Source: Asparagopsis taxiformis
Lineage: Eukaryota; Rhodophyta; Florideophyceae; Bonnemaisoniales; Bonnemaisoniaceae
NCBI GenBank assembly: GCA_030407315.1
Contig: JALQPE010003059.1
Location: forward strand, 81,503-145,502
Direction of reading: 5' to 3'
Length of the DNA: 64,000 nt
Part shown: positions 43,329 through 54,028 of the stretch, in pieces
Numbering within the stretch: position 1 is the stretch's first letter
Layout: the number at the start of each line of letters is the position of its first letter
Program-made: the position numbers and the translations under genes
The notes under the pieces: generated by a model
The model's input: only the letters and a program-made list of their open reading frames with translations
Told to the model about the DNA's origin: nothing
The model's database searches: none

Positions 43329-43612
43329 TTTTGCACCATAGTATTCAGGTGCAATAGGTAGTTGATAGCCGGGAGAACTCTTTCGCTTTCACTTTTCAAC
43401 AGACATTTGATTAACTGGAATTGATTGATTGATTTGAATGGTAGAAGTAGGTCTTGTTTGCAAGCATTTATGACACACACACCATGTAGGTGAGGTAAAT
43501 GTATTAGCGATTCTAATTCACAAGCAGTCTGGTATCTTGATCTACAGAGCCTCATACGAAACTTGCAACGAAATGGATAACAACTTTATGATCAACATCG
43601 AACAAAGCAGTA

Positions 43613-45513
43613 TACTGAACAGATAAGAGAAAGAGGAGCATAAGATTCTCAGAGTGCTTTCTAGAATGATCTGGTTGATGGAGTGCGTGTGACTTGAGCC
43701 GCGATCCGAGAACGAACTTGAACTTACCAGAGCTGCATCTAAAGAGCCGAGTGTGGCTGTTAGTTACAACATTGGTGCTGTAGCTCCAATTGTTGAATAG
43801 GCATTACTGTAATGTTCTCTGTATTACATGTGCAATCGAATGTCGATATCGATAATGTAACTCTTCCTGCACCAGGAAATATTTGATCTGCTGTTTTAAG
43901 ACGTTTCATCGGTGTTTACTTCATATGGCTTATTGATGTAGTTGGAATGCAGCAGCGTATCTTGTAGAATAGGTAGCTTGACAGACGTACGACGAACCGA
44001 CGACACAAGTAAACCCTTTCTTTTTCTTTCAATTCAATACAATCTCTTTATCTCCAAACTTTTATTGTGGCTGGTCAATCGTCCTCATGATCGACACATA
44101 TCTAGAGTGATATCAGAAGCAGGATTTATTTTCTGAGCATAGCTTGAGTGAACGTATATAAACGTAGGGAACTAAAGTCTTCAGGAGATGATTTTTTAAA
44201 CAAGATATTCAGAGAAAACATAGAAGTATTACATGATGTAGCCATTCGTGGCTTGAAGGGATACAAGCTGCATAATGATAGCTGAAATCTGATCGTAGAC
44301 AGCGTGCACTACCGTTGCAAGATTAGATATAATGCTACAGCTATAACACCAACCGAAAGTATCCGACAATGTCGAAAGCAATCAACATTGACTCCTCAAA
44401 CAATATTTATGGAGGATAGAAATGACTTCTTGTAGAGAGAGACATCATTACATATCATCATGTGACATGATTACCATCACCAGTGAGCTACATCAACACT
44501 CTGGTCATGCATGAATAATAAATTGACTCTCAAGTTTATCTGGCATTGTCAAGAACAGTTGCTGGATCTTGAAAGAAAGAGACGGAAGATTTGTTACAAA
44601 GGTGACTGCTTTGTATAGGTAGTATTCTCCTCATTAATATTTTGTTGCGCAAGTATTGTTGCAAACAAATAACTGATCTTTCGTATGAACCATGCCTTCA
44701 TCAGCCGTGTACAGAGAAACCGATGCATCCGCTGAAAGTTAGGTGAAAATGGTAAGTCATAGAGGATGGATAAGATTTACTACGAATTAGAATAGATAGA
44801 AAGGACGGTTTTATTGACTATGAATCGCCCGTGCTTTTCAAAGTAATGGTCTTGAGAGAGTTTGGGATTTATGGAGCTATGGATAATAGAGCTGTTTCAG
44901 AGACGAACAGTATAGTAGGAACTTTATCTACTCAGCAATCTCTCTTTGTCCGTTAATCAGTGGAACTGTGCACATTTAAGACAAGTTTCAGTTGGTAGAC
45001 TGCTTTGACGAGTACCGTTCTGACGGGCTCCCCCGGAACGGGATTTCCTTACCGTTACTTCTCTACGATCATTTCCTGGATCTTCCCCCTAGGATCCAGG
45101 CACCAGAGTCAGATTCTAGTTGCAGTCAGATCGGTGTTTCCCTGTTCGGTAGTTTGAAATTATACCTTTGTTCTAGATCGGATGGGAGGGTGGTAATTTT
45201 GGAAGCGAAGACACTAACGCCTAGCAGTTATTTGAGGAGAGAAGGATTGGTAGTTTAAGAAGCTTGTAGATTCACTGAGTTCCACGAGAAGTTTTTACCT
45301 TGTTTGTACTCTGTTAATCAATTTCGTGGCGAAAGGTTACTTAAGCTTTTCGACACCGCTTCTGATATAAGATCATCTTGACATGTCCATTTTCCCTGCT
45401 GTAATGGAATCAAACCTTGAATATATTCCTGTACACAATGCAGTAACACTGTTTCTCTTCATAGAAGTGAAACATTCCATGCGTTTTACCGATTACTGGG
45501 TTTTGGTCAGGCT
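43613..45513. other. Spacer of the inverted duplication, no gene seen
   Basis: 1.9 kb of AT-rich unique sequence between the arms. One 88-codon plus-strand frame (44992-45258) is unrecognised. A small hairpin CCTGGATC...GATCCAGG lies at 45075-45100. Confidence 0.5.
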
Positions 45514-46605
45514 TACTGCTTTGTTCGATGTTGATCATAAAGTTGTTATCCATTTCGTTGCAAGTTTCGTATGAGGCTCTGTAGATCAAGATACCAGACT
45601 GCTTGTGAATTAGAATCGCTAATACATTTACCTCACCTACATGGTGTGTGTGTCATAAATGCTTGCAAACAAGACCTACTTCTACCATTCAAATCAATCA
45701 ATCAATTCCAGTTAATCAAATGTCTGTTGAAAAGTGAAAGCGAAAGAGTTCTCCCGGCTATCAACTACCTATTGCACCTGAATACTATGGTGCAAAATCA
45801 GTGACGGCTACGGCGGCACCGTCCACGGAAGCACTTGAATCCACGAGTACAAGCAGAGCGCGTAGAGCTGCACCTACCGCCCGGGCGCACCACCTGCAAA
45901 CAAATTCGGCGACGGGAACTTCCACCGCAAACAGCTCCGCTCACACACTGCGATCCGCGTCGCTGGCACGAACCACCAACTGGAATGCTCCTTCGGCAAA
46001 TGTTGTTCACACATCGCAGGCCGCGTGCACAGATCCAATATGGGTCTGTTCCGCATCGTTTGTTCTCACCCATGGGCTCGACGCACAGTTTGCGGGTGCT
46101 CGGGCCTGTGCACACGAGACCGCTCTGACACACGGAACCCCTGGCCTGGCAGGAGCCGAAGCGACCGATGGGCTTGCGGCACACATTGTTCAAGCACTGC
46201 AGACCTTGCTGACACACCCAGTACGGGTCAGTTCCACAGCGCTTACCTTCGGCCATGGGAGTGACACAACGCTGACGGCGACGACGACCAGCACATGCGA
46301 GGCCAGCGGCGCAGCAGGACCCACGTGCGCTGCAGGAACCGCCGAGAGGGGAGGGGCGGAAGCATCGGCCACGAACACAGCGGCAGGTGGAGGGAATTGG
46401 CTGGACAGAGGGAATGGCAAAACGGTCGATGCTTCCGAGGCCGAGGGGTCCTTTGCGAGCTGGAGAGGTCTCCCCTCGAGGTAGTTTTGGGGGATGTAGT
46501 TTGTGGAAACTTGAACGTTTTTGGCGGTGATGAGGGCGAGCGAAATGGCGAGAATGAGGATGGAGAGTTTCATTCTGACGATGTGGACGTTACTGAACCT
46601 TTGGG

Positions 46606-46639
<34 letters not shown>

Positions 46640-47785
46640 GGGTGAGTGGTGGTGAGGTGATGGTTGGGGTGAGCAAAGTCGGGCAATTTATACTGCGGAG
46701 AAGGGATCATCCGGAGGGAGAAGTGTGACTATGGTGGGGATAGTGCGATGGGAAAGAACAGCGCAGATTGGTAGATTGAGCTGAATGGCAGGGGCTGGAC
46801 GGAAATAGCCCATGCCATTGACATTGAGGAAATGGGTGCTGGCAGCAAGCAAGGACGGATGTGATCCGAGAAAGACCAGCAATAGCCGAACGGGCCTGGC
46901 GTAGAATGCAACAGCGAATGGGATGGGTGCGGAGGAAATGTATCAACCGGAGATGTCAATCGATGTTACAGTGCTCAGCTAGCTTTATCTGCTAATCGTG
47001 TAAGTGGGCACGGGCAGCATGACGAGAAAGTGGAATGAATGGGCAGTGTGAATTGTGAAATATGACAGCGGACGAGCGACGGGTTCCATTCTGGATCTGG
47101 GAATCTGTGAGTGCTCGGACAGCAGCAGTTTGTGCTAAGTGTAGACGCTCGATATGGCGGATGCGTGAGGAATGTGAATGCGAGTTGTACAAATTCTACA
47201 CAGCACAATCTAAATCAAATGACCCATGACTGCTGTCACGAGCTGTGCACTTGGGTGCCGGCGCGAATCTTGTGTGAACGCATTGGTGTCATTGTGTTTC
47301 TAAGAAGTACACCGGTGGATGAACGTCCGATCATTGGCCCCTCGATCTCTGCGAATGGATTACGACATGCCCATGTATAGCTCGGACTATTTTCGACGAC
47401 TACACATCCCTCACACATACAACTTACTGTGCTGTAAATACTGATTGCACCTCGAGTCGCAGGCGGTACCCTTAGGGTACCCTGGTGTACCACGGTGTAC
47501 CGTAACGGAACCCGTTTCCCGACTGTAATACCTCGATGCGGCGCGTCAATCGCAATACAAACCGTGAAGGGGGAAGCGCAGGACAGACGGAGCCAATTTT
47601 GGGAACGGAGACTGCTTTGAATTGTTCTTACCACTGGGATGTGTGTACACAGCTGGATTCAGTGTAAAATTAGCTCGTTACGAGCAGTGGAATTTTGCAT
47701 GAGTAGGATGACGCTGGACAATGGGAATGAATTGATGCGCACATGAGATGATAGATTACAGTCGATTGGTACGCACACAAATTAC
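45514..47785 (-). repeat. Right arm of the 2.27-kb inverted duplication
   Basis: Reverse complement of 41341-43612. The inner boundary is at the shared GAACAAAGCAGTA and the outer at the shared GTAATTTG. Confidence 0.9.
45798..46573 (-). pseudogene. Frameshifted copy of the cysteine-repeat gene
   Basis: Mirror copy of 42552-43328 with the same ATG, signal peptide and (AAC)n leader. A run of five C in the left copy (42677-42681) is four here (46445-46448), which breaks the frame at about residue 43, just before the cysteine modules. The later part (45798-46256) remains intact in the original frame. The TATA box is kept (46687-46692). It could be a pseudogene, or a sequencing or assembly error in a homopolymer. 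Confidence 0.8.
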
Positions 47786-49178
47786 ATGGGCGCATTAGGG
47801 AGGAGGGCTATGGTTGATTCGATATGCGCTCTTGTGACATGTAAAGCGCATGCGTAATGGAATCATGCGGACATTTCGTTAATGAGATAAGGAAGTTGAA
47901 TTGTTAAGACGGCGCGCGAACGTCTGCGTGGTTGTTAAATTTAGTATGAGGACTGTGGGTTGGCAGACAGGGGGCATACATAAACGAATTTGGAGGTAAT
48001 TTGAGAAAAGTTGCAGGGAAAATTATTTCGAGCAGATTCAGAAAATGTAATGACACTATTGAGGAGTGAGCCATTAGTAGATGTAGTCGAGTGTAACTTG
48101 ACACTGAGCGGAATCTGAATAGTGTCGCCGGAGAGAACCTGCCTTCCACGTGTCAGCAGACTATGCATATCTAACCTATTCATGTATTGTGTGCGATGCT
48201 TGGCACGTCGACTTTATCGAGAGCAGAATAGGGCCCCTCGGAAAAGATGAAATAGATTTACCATCTTCCAACTACATGAGCTCGTAGCACTCACCGCAAG
48301 TGCAGGCAGCAACGTCTTTTTTCCTGACGGTGCGTGTCAAGGACGTGATTCTCTATGTGTAACACACGAGATCAGTATTTGCTTTCTAATGATGGAGTTT
48401 CGGTTCTGATTTCATTTGTGTTTGATGGCCTCGAAAGATACCAAGGATTTTGTGTGAGGTTTGATGATATTTCCTGTTGAAAAACGACACAGCAAGGTGC
48501 TCTTCCTCACGAGGAAATATGGCCCTGTGGAGTGGTTTGTTTGAAGTCTGGCGAGCGAGCATCACTTTTCAAAAATTCAAAATATCTCAAAAGCCAAAGC
48601 GATTTCTTTCTGTTTTGAAAAGTAACCATGCAACTGGATACATAGTGCTTGGCAATTGCTAGAAACTGACTAGCTATCTGTATATCACAGACATGTATGA
48701 GAAGTGCCGATACACAATTGGTTGAGTGATAGCTGGACGTGCAGCGCAGCTCAATGATTCGGCCGCAACAAAACCTCAGTTTTGACACATATTTGATCTC
48801 TGTAACCCGGAATAAACACACATGCATACGTTGTGATTGACGATAGAGAACGAGACAGTCGTGCCCTGATTCCGTTCCGCGCCGATACTCGGCAACACAA
48901 TCCACGTATCCAACGTCAGCATCCATCCCAATTTGACAAGCCATCAACACCCCAAACACCAACCACCCATCTGCACTTGTCCAAACTCCCATCAAATATC
49001 CACTGCACACGTCACACGCGATCAACATCAACCATCACCAATGCGCTCCAACCCATCTCTCCGAATCGGGCCTGGTCTACGCAGCGCGATCAGCCCAACC
49101 AACCCTGAACCGTCATCCCACCACGCACCGTCCCCACCGGCACACCCACCACACCCGCTCGCTGCCCGCAGCGTCTGC
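47786..49178. other. No gene seen
   Basis: Intergenic sequence up to the promoter at about 49179. A 174-codon minus-strand frame at 48507-49031 is unrecognised and lacks a signal peptide or motif. Confidence 0.45.
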
Positions 49179-49186
49179 ATATAAAA
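49179..49186 (+). promoter_or_regulatory. TATA box of the gene at 49240-49833
   Basis: ATATAAAA, 54 bp before the ATG. Confidence 0.6.
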
Positions 49187-49239
49187 CATGTCTCTCCCGC
49201 CACCAACCCCGACGCACAACCCTCCCCTCACGCTGCAAA

Positions 49240-49833
49240 ATGACCCACTCCATCCCCCTCCTCCTGATTCTGACCGCCGTCGCGCACGCGACGCTCCTTC
49301 CGTCGCAGCACATCCGCTCTGCGTACGCGTCCGCATACGCATCCGACACCGACTGTCCGCACGTGTGCCGCCCCGGCAACGAGGGGCGTCGCCTCGCCGA
49401 TTCGGAATGCCAATTCTCGCGGCGCTGCTCGGTGCAGGAGTGCGTCGGCGAAACGGAGACGCCGTTCGAAGGCGTGTGGTGCGCGCAGCGCGTGCTGATC
49501 CCGCCAGTGGGCACTGGCGACGGGTTTGCAGGCGCGGCAAATCGCACCGATGCATGCCGTCTGGCCGCTGATGGCTGCGCGGTCAGCTTGCGTAATCAGG
49601 GGATCGAATGTCTGGCGTTTTCGTACGCGCTCTGGCAGGACTGGTGTAAAATTGCAATTCGAAACGCCTATTGTCATGCCGACGCCTCGTCAGTCGTCGT
49701 GCATAACGCCGTGCTCGCTTTGCGACAGGCATATGGTTTCGCGCATTCTTTCGTCGATGTGCAGCAGCATCTCGCATGGCAGGGCGTCGTCGTGGTTGCC
49801 CTGCAGTTTCACGAGCACTTTGCGCACGTGTGA
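49240..49833 (+). CDS. Secreted ten-cysteine protein with one extra cysteine (197 aa)
   Basis: ATG 49240 starts a signal peptide (MTHSIPLLLILTAVAHATLL). Cysteines at about 39, 43, 57, 63, 68, 81, 106, 113, 124, 136 and 145 have gaps 3, 13, 5, 4, 12, 24, 17, 11, 8 plus the extra one at 113, nearly identical to the gene at 38021-38650. Shared motifs: C-P-H-V-C-R-P-G, VWCAQRVLIPPVGTG, ACRLAADGC, LRNQGIEC and NAVLALRQ. The sequence is GC-rich. Minus-strand frames of up to 175 codons over the same DNA are shadows. Probably extracellular; family unknown. A YRDGISTF gene lies 1.45 kb downstream in opposite orientation. Confidence 0.8.
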   Translation: MTHSIPLLLILTAVAHATLLPSQHIRSAYASAYASDTDCPHVCRPGNEGRRLADSECQFSRRCSVQECVGETETPFEGVWCAQRVLIPPVGTGDGFAGAANRTDACRLAADGCAVSLRNQGIECLAFSYALWQDWCKIAIRNAYCHADASSVVVHNAVLALRQAYGFAHSFVDVQQHLAWQGVVVVALQFHEHFAHV

Positions 49834-51283
49834 GTGAACTGGTTTGCGTGGCTAGTTGTGTGTTGGTTCTTGTTTGTTTGAGTTGTGGCGTGTGATGTGT
49901 GAATTGTAAATATTGTCGGGGTTGGGTTTCGTTGTACTGTTTGTTGCCTCGCTATATTTCTTGTTTCTACTTGTAGACCAAGTAAGTTATCGTCCTCCGC
50001 TGCCAACGTGCATTGGTCCGCGGATGATGGAACGAAATGTTATTTGTACAGTGGTACACGTGTAAATCGGAGCAATTTCAGTACAACTTTATGTCAGCAT
50101 GATCTGGTAGTAAGGTAGACCATACTAGCGTGCCACAGTCCAAGCACGTAGAGAGTTGTTGCAATGTCTTGATCATTTCTACCTTGTCAAACCGCAAACT
50201 GCCCAATTTCACACAGCCCCACTGTTGAAATCATACGTAGCTTCAGGAGGTTTCGTGTTTCTGCGATATTCTCGTTGTGTAGAAGAGCTACAAGCAGTTT
50301 TTCAACTCTCGGGTTTCAGTCCGATTTAGAAAGAATTCAGTGTGCTCAATTCGTTGGACAGAATGGTTGATGAGCTGCTGTGGAAGGTATAATTGGACAA
50401 AGATATTTTGCATGACCTTAAACCTATCGAATACAGGTATCTCAACTTAAATGAACATTCTTTTCCATCCATGCACAAACAACACTCGCGGTGTGCATAT
50501 GCTATCGCCTCTGAAATAGAAATGACAAAGAAGGTGTGTCCAAACTGAAACGTGTACTAGCAAGGAAGCAAAATGAAACCGTAAGGAACTTGCCGTCAAT
50601 GATGCAACGGCTTTCAAGGACGATTTGCACACAACTCTACAAGTGCGGCATGAATCTACCGATACGTGCACATATGATCAATCTAGCATGCAGTAATTAG
50701 GAATCACGGAAGCACCGCAATTACACATGCAGCAAATATCTGTCCAACGCCAGTTTTCGCGCAGCCGCCAATGACATTCCTACAGCGACGGACGGGCACA
50801 AGTTTGAAAACATATAGCAAATATTCTGGACGCGTGAGGACGCCACCAGAGATACAAAGGTGTGTAAGCGCGTGCGTGCACTATTAACCATATCAATGAC
50901 GTCTTCCATGTTTAGATATGTGTACAGAACATAACGATATGTAACAATGGATGGTCGTTCGCGGTAGTGGGCTCCCACGTCGTGCGAGTCTGAGCTTACG
51001 AAACATTTGCAATGGGCGCACCGAGGAGAGGAGGCACAGTGGGCATCGATGTGTTGTTTGATTTGTCGATAGGCAGAGCAGTGTGCTGCGCTGGATGCGA
51101 GTTGAATGAACGCTACGGATTGGTGGTTCTGGTTGGCAACGGACGACCTGGACGTGTTGCTCGATCATAATTTCACCGGCGGCTAGGAACGGCATTGCTG
51201 TGACTGAACACAAAATTGAAATGGGAAATTCCCAAATATTCCAAAAGTATAGTATACAATTTTACAGAAAGTAACCAATGAAT
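49834..51283. other. No gene seen
   Basis: About 1.45 kb between two convergent genes. Short unrecognised frames only. Confidence 0.5.
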
Positions 51284-51925
51284 TTAAACGACTGACTTAG
51301 TTTGTAGACGACGGTGAAACCGTTTTGGAAACGAGTGGCGCTTGCGCTCTAAGCGAGAGGACGCCGCTTGTTCAGACTCCGGCTGTGAACCCAGCGACAA
51401 TGAGCTCGTCGTCGCCGTAATTAGCGATTCCATGGACGCGTTTGCGAAGCGCGAACGCGAGAAAGTGTTTGGTTTGACACGAGAAGACGGCCGCTGTTTG
51501 TCCCCATGCGATGCGACAGAAACGGAACTGAATGCATTTTCATTACCGTCAAATTCTCTCAACGCAGCAAGCTGTTCTTGTCCAACGATTTCGCCAGAAA
51601 TTTCATTGAGCTGCTTCTTGGCAGCATCGATGGCATAGTCCTCTTCCAACTCGGGTGGCTGTGTTGTCATCGGGGCCGTCTGTGGAAACGGCGAGTCGAT
51701 ACGCGGCGGATTGCGTACGAATTGCTGTGATGCATTAGGACTGGTGAGTTGCGGCGAAGATGCGGACGCAATTACGGCACCTTCAAACAAAGAGGGCAGC
51801 ATGAACGTTGAGATACCATCGCGATAGTTTGCGGTTTTGTGTGCGTCGGATCGCGGTGCTCGTCGACGATTTCGTCGGAGATACTTTCGACGAAGGCGTG
51901 AAAACTGCGGGAGCTTGAGCTTCAT
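51284..51925 (-). CDS. Basic protein with YRDGISTF motif (213 aa), longest member
   Basis: ATG 51925 starts M-K-L-K-L-P, then a strongly basic segment (residues 10-24, mostly Arg/Lys). Y-R-D-G-I-S-T-F-M-L-P-S-L-F-E-G-A follows at about 34-50. The rest is Ser/Pro/Gln-rich and looks disordered, with an acidic helix-like part (EEDYAIDAAKKQLNEI, about 95-110) and a second basic cluster at the C-terminus (LERKRHSFPKRFHRRLQTK). No signal peptide or known domain, so an intracellular, perhaps nucleic-acid-associated or regulatory, role would be inference. A TATA-like box lies about 68 bp upstream. Clear paralogues at 10178-10339 and 36962-37189 are shorter. Confidence 0.75.
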   Translation of the reverse strand: MKLKLPQFSRLRRKYLRRNRRRAPRSDAHKTANYRDGISTFMLPSLFEGAVIASASSPQLTSPNASQQFVRNPPRIDSPFPQTAPMTTQPPELEEDYAIDAAKKQLNEISGEIVGQEQLAALREFDGNENAFSSVSVASHGDKQRPSSRVKPNTFSRSRFANASMESLITATTSSLSLGSQPESEQAASSRLERKRHSFPKRFHRRLQTKSVV

Positions 51926-51992
51926 TGCGAGTGGTGACGTGCTTGGTTGACGATGAGATGAAGGGCGAGGGATTAAGGTGGCTTGCTTGCGA

Positions 51993-52000
51993 TTATATAT
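51993..52000 (-). promoter_or_regulatory. TATA box of the gene at 51284-51925
   Basis: ATATATAA on the minus strand, about 68 bp before the ATG. Confidence 0.5.
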
Positions 52001-53971
52001 CGTTTGAAGATGGACAGTGCGTTTGTAAACACGTCAGCATGGTCGCTTTGATTGGTGTAGGAAAAGAGTTGGCAAAGACGAGGCGGCAATGATGCAGCTC
52101 AACGCCTGGTTGGAAATTTTAAACGTGTATTGCTGTGAATTTTTCATTATGCATCGTAGGACGAATGACTGCCGAGCCATTGCCCTTGACACAATGTTAT
52201 CCGAATGTTGAACCATCTCCAACATCAGCAAATTGAATGGCATTTCTCCGCGCCGTTGTGTCGGAAAATATCTCGATCCGTGTAAGATTGCCATGCAATG
52301 GCAGCCAGTCAAGACACACAAGATTGTCCCGAGAGTGTGTAGTTGTGCGCACGCATTGAGATGCAAGAGTGTGTTTTTGTTGATCGGTTTCGAAACGCGC
52401 ACAGTGAACGCCAGCTGTTACACGTCTAGGCAGAAACTGCTCGCTAGATTGTGCTTTATAGGCATGCAGACAGATTGGCAGAGAAGGCAACAATTGATTT
52501 GGACATTGTTGTGTGTTGATGTATTGAAGGGTTTCGCTCATTAATGACAGCCGTAGGTTAATACATCGAAGAGGGGACTTATTATTCACAAGTTGGACGC
52601 GAAGTGGTTTTTGCGGCACAACACAGACGCCTGCTATGCACAATGGTGGTACGGAAGCTGGAAAATGGTGCTGTTGGTATATGTGGTAGTGTCGGGAGAG
52701 TAGTGCCACCAAATTTCTCTCTATATGTGTAGCATGAATGTGCCGCACTATATGCCAGCGATTGGTTGCGATTACGAAATTGAATAGCGGCTCGCCGATC
52801 TTTTTGCGTAATTGGCGATGCTTGTGGTAGAAATATAGGTGAGCGGCATGTGCAGCACTTGGGTGCGGTTATGGCAGGCGAAAAGAGTGGATTTAGGTTG
52901 GGGAAGACGGAATTGTAGTTGACATGAGATTATGGAAGACGAGCAGGGAATAGTCAGCAGGTTATCGCAGTTTGTCAAAGCAGTAGAAATTAGTGTGGAC
53001 TGGCTAGGCTGAATTTATTTGATGGACTCGTAACACTAGATCCTCTTGTCGTTTACAGTGCAAACGGGGGGAAATCGAATCGTTGCCGGTGGATTGTATG
53101 TGTCGAGGAGGAGCGACTTAGTTGAGCATAAGCTGAGACGAGGATTGGGAAGTGGCGCGGAATAGTTGTCGACCTTATCGTAGCTCACCATAGCAGAAGC
53201 GAATATGTAACAAGTTGCAAGTAAATTGCGTCCTCGCCGACCTTACTATGAAACTGGTAACGTCTACCATCTAAACTAGGGGAACAAGTCCGTTGCGAGT
53301 TGTATCTACAGTACTCGTGTATGCTGCAAGTGTCGAAAATTTGCGTAACGAGCGTATGACAACGATTGCGGTCGCCAACTGGATATCGATAAATGAATAG
53401 CGCTACCATGCCTACCATTGATGAAGCAGATAGCAATGCTTGCATACATAATCTCGTGCGTAGTGCAAGCATAACTGACTTTGGAACAGCATAGCATTGT
53501 GCCGCCATACATCGCGACTGAATTGGCGCGCCAGTCGAACCGCCAGGCCGAGCGCTCGAAACTTCCAAAGTCGACAACTGTAAAGTGGAGTTGAAACGCC
53601 TCCAGCGCTTCGCCGGTCGTCGGTTGAATTGAAAAAAGGCAACAATTTTGGTGCATTACGTGAGCACTCCACCCACCCATCCACATCAATTGCATATCCG
53701 GCCTAGACGTGGCCAACGCATCGCCAATTCCGGCACCCGCATTGTCAGCGAGCGCATGTTCGACCCCTTCCTATAACGGCCATCCCAACTCTACCAGTTC
53801 ATTCCCCTAAATTCATATCCATCTCCCTCCTGATACATGCATCTGTCAAATGACATTACCCCTTCACTCACCCGACATGTAGCGCATCCCCATCTACCGC
53901 CCAATTCAGCATCATTCATTACCCTCTCCACCACCTACACGTGATTCTCTTACACTCACCAGCCATCACCC
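52001..53971. other. No gene seen
   Basis: About 2 kb. Minus-strand frames of 183 (52197-52748) and 136 (53306-53716) codons are open, but they show no motif, no signal peptide and coding-unlike composition. Confidence 0.4.
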
Positions 53972-53979
53972 CATAAATA
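53972..53979 (+). promoter_or_regulatory. TATA-like box of the first protease gene
   Basis: CATAAATA, about 50-57 bp before ATG 54029. Confidence 0.45.
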
Positions 53980-54028
53980 CTGCTCCGTCATCTCCCATGC
54001 ATCCAATCAACCGTTTCCGCAGCCCACC

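Larger units (their letters stand above)
41341..43612 (+). repeat. Left arm of a 2.27-kb inverted duplication
   Basis: Matches the reverse complement of 45514-47785 with only scattered differences, for example near 41660-41675 and in the C run at 42677-42681. Both arms are about 2272 bp. They contain the whole cysteine-repeat gene with its promoter. No terminal target duplication or transposase is visible, so a segmental inverted duplication is more likely than a transposon. Confidence 0.9.

Noticed and set aside
41341..47785. Transposon with 2.27-kb terminal inverted repeats
   Set aside because: No target-site duplication at the outer ends and no transposase in the 1.9-kb spacer; the arms contain a host gene. 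Inverted segmental duplication fits better.
48507..49031. 174-codon minus-strand ORF as a gene
   Set aside because: No recognisable domain or supporting promoter; its coding-like hydrophobic runs are not placed as a signal peptide.
49028..49677. Minus-strand ORFs of 144-175 codons over the 49.2-kb gene
   Set aside because: Arg-rich shadows of a GC-rich gene on the plus strand, which has a signal peptide, a TATA box and family cysteine spacing.
52197..52748. 183-codon minus-strand ORF as a gene
   Set aside because: No motif, no paralogue, no signal peptide, His/Gln/Thr-rich composition typical of random frames, and an equally long frame on the other strand.
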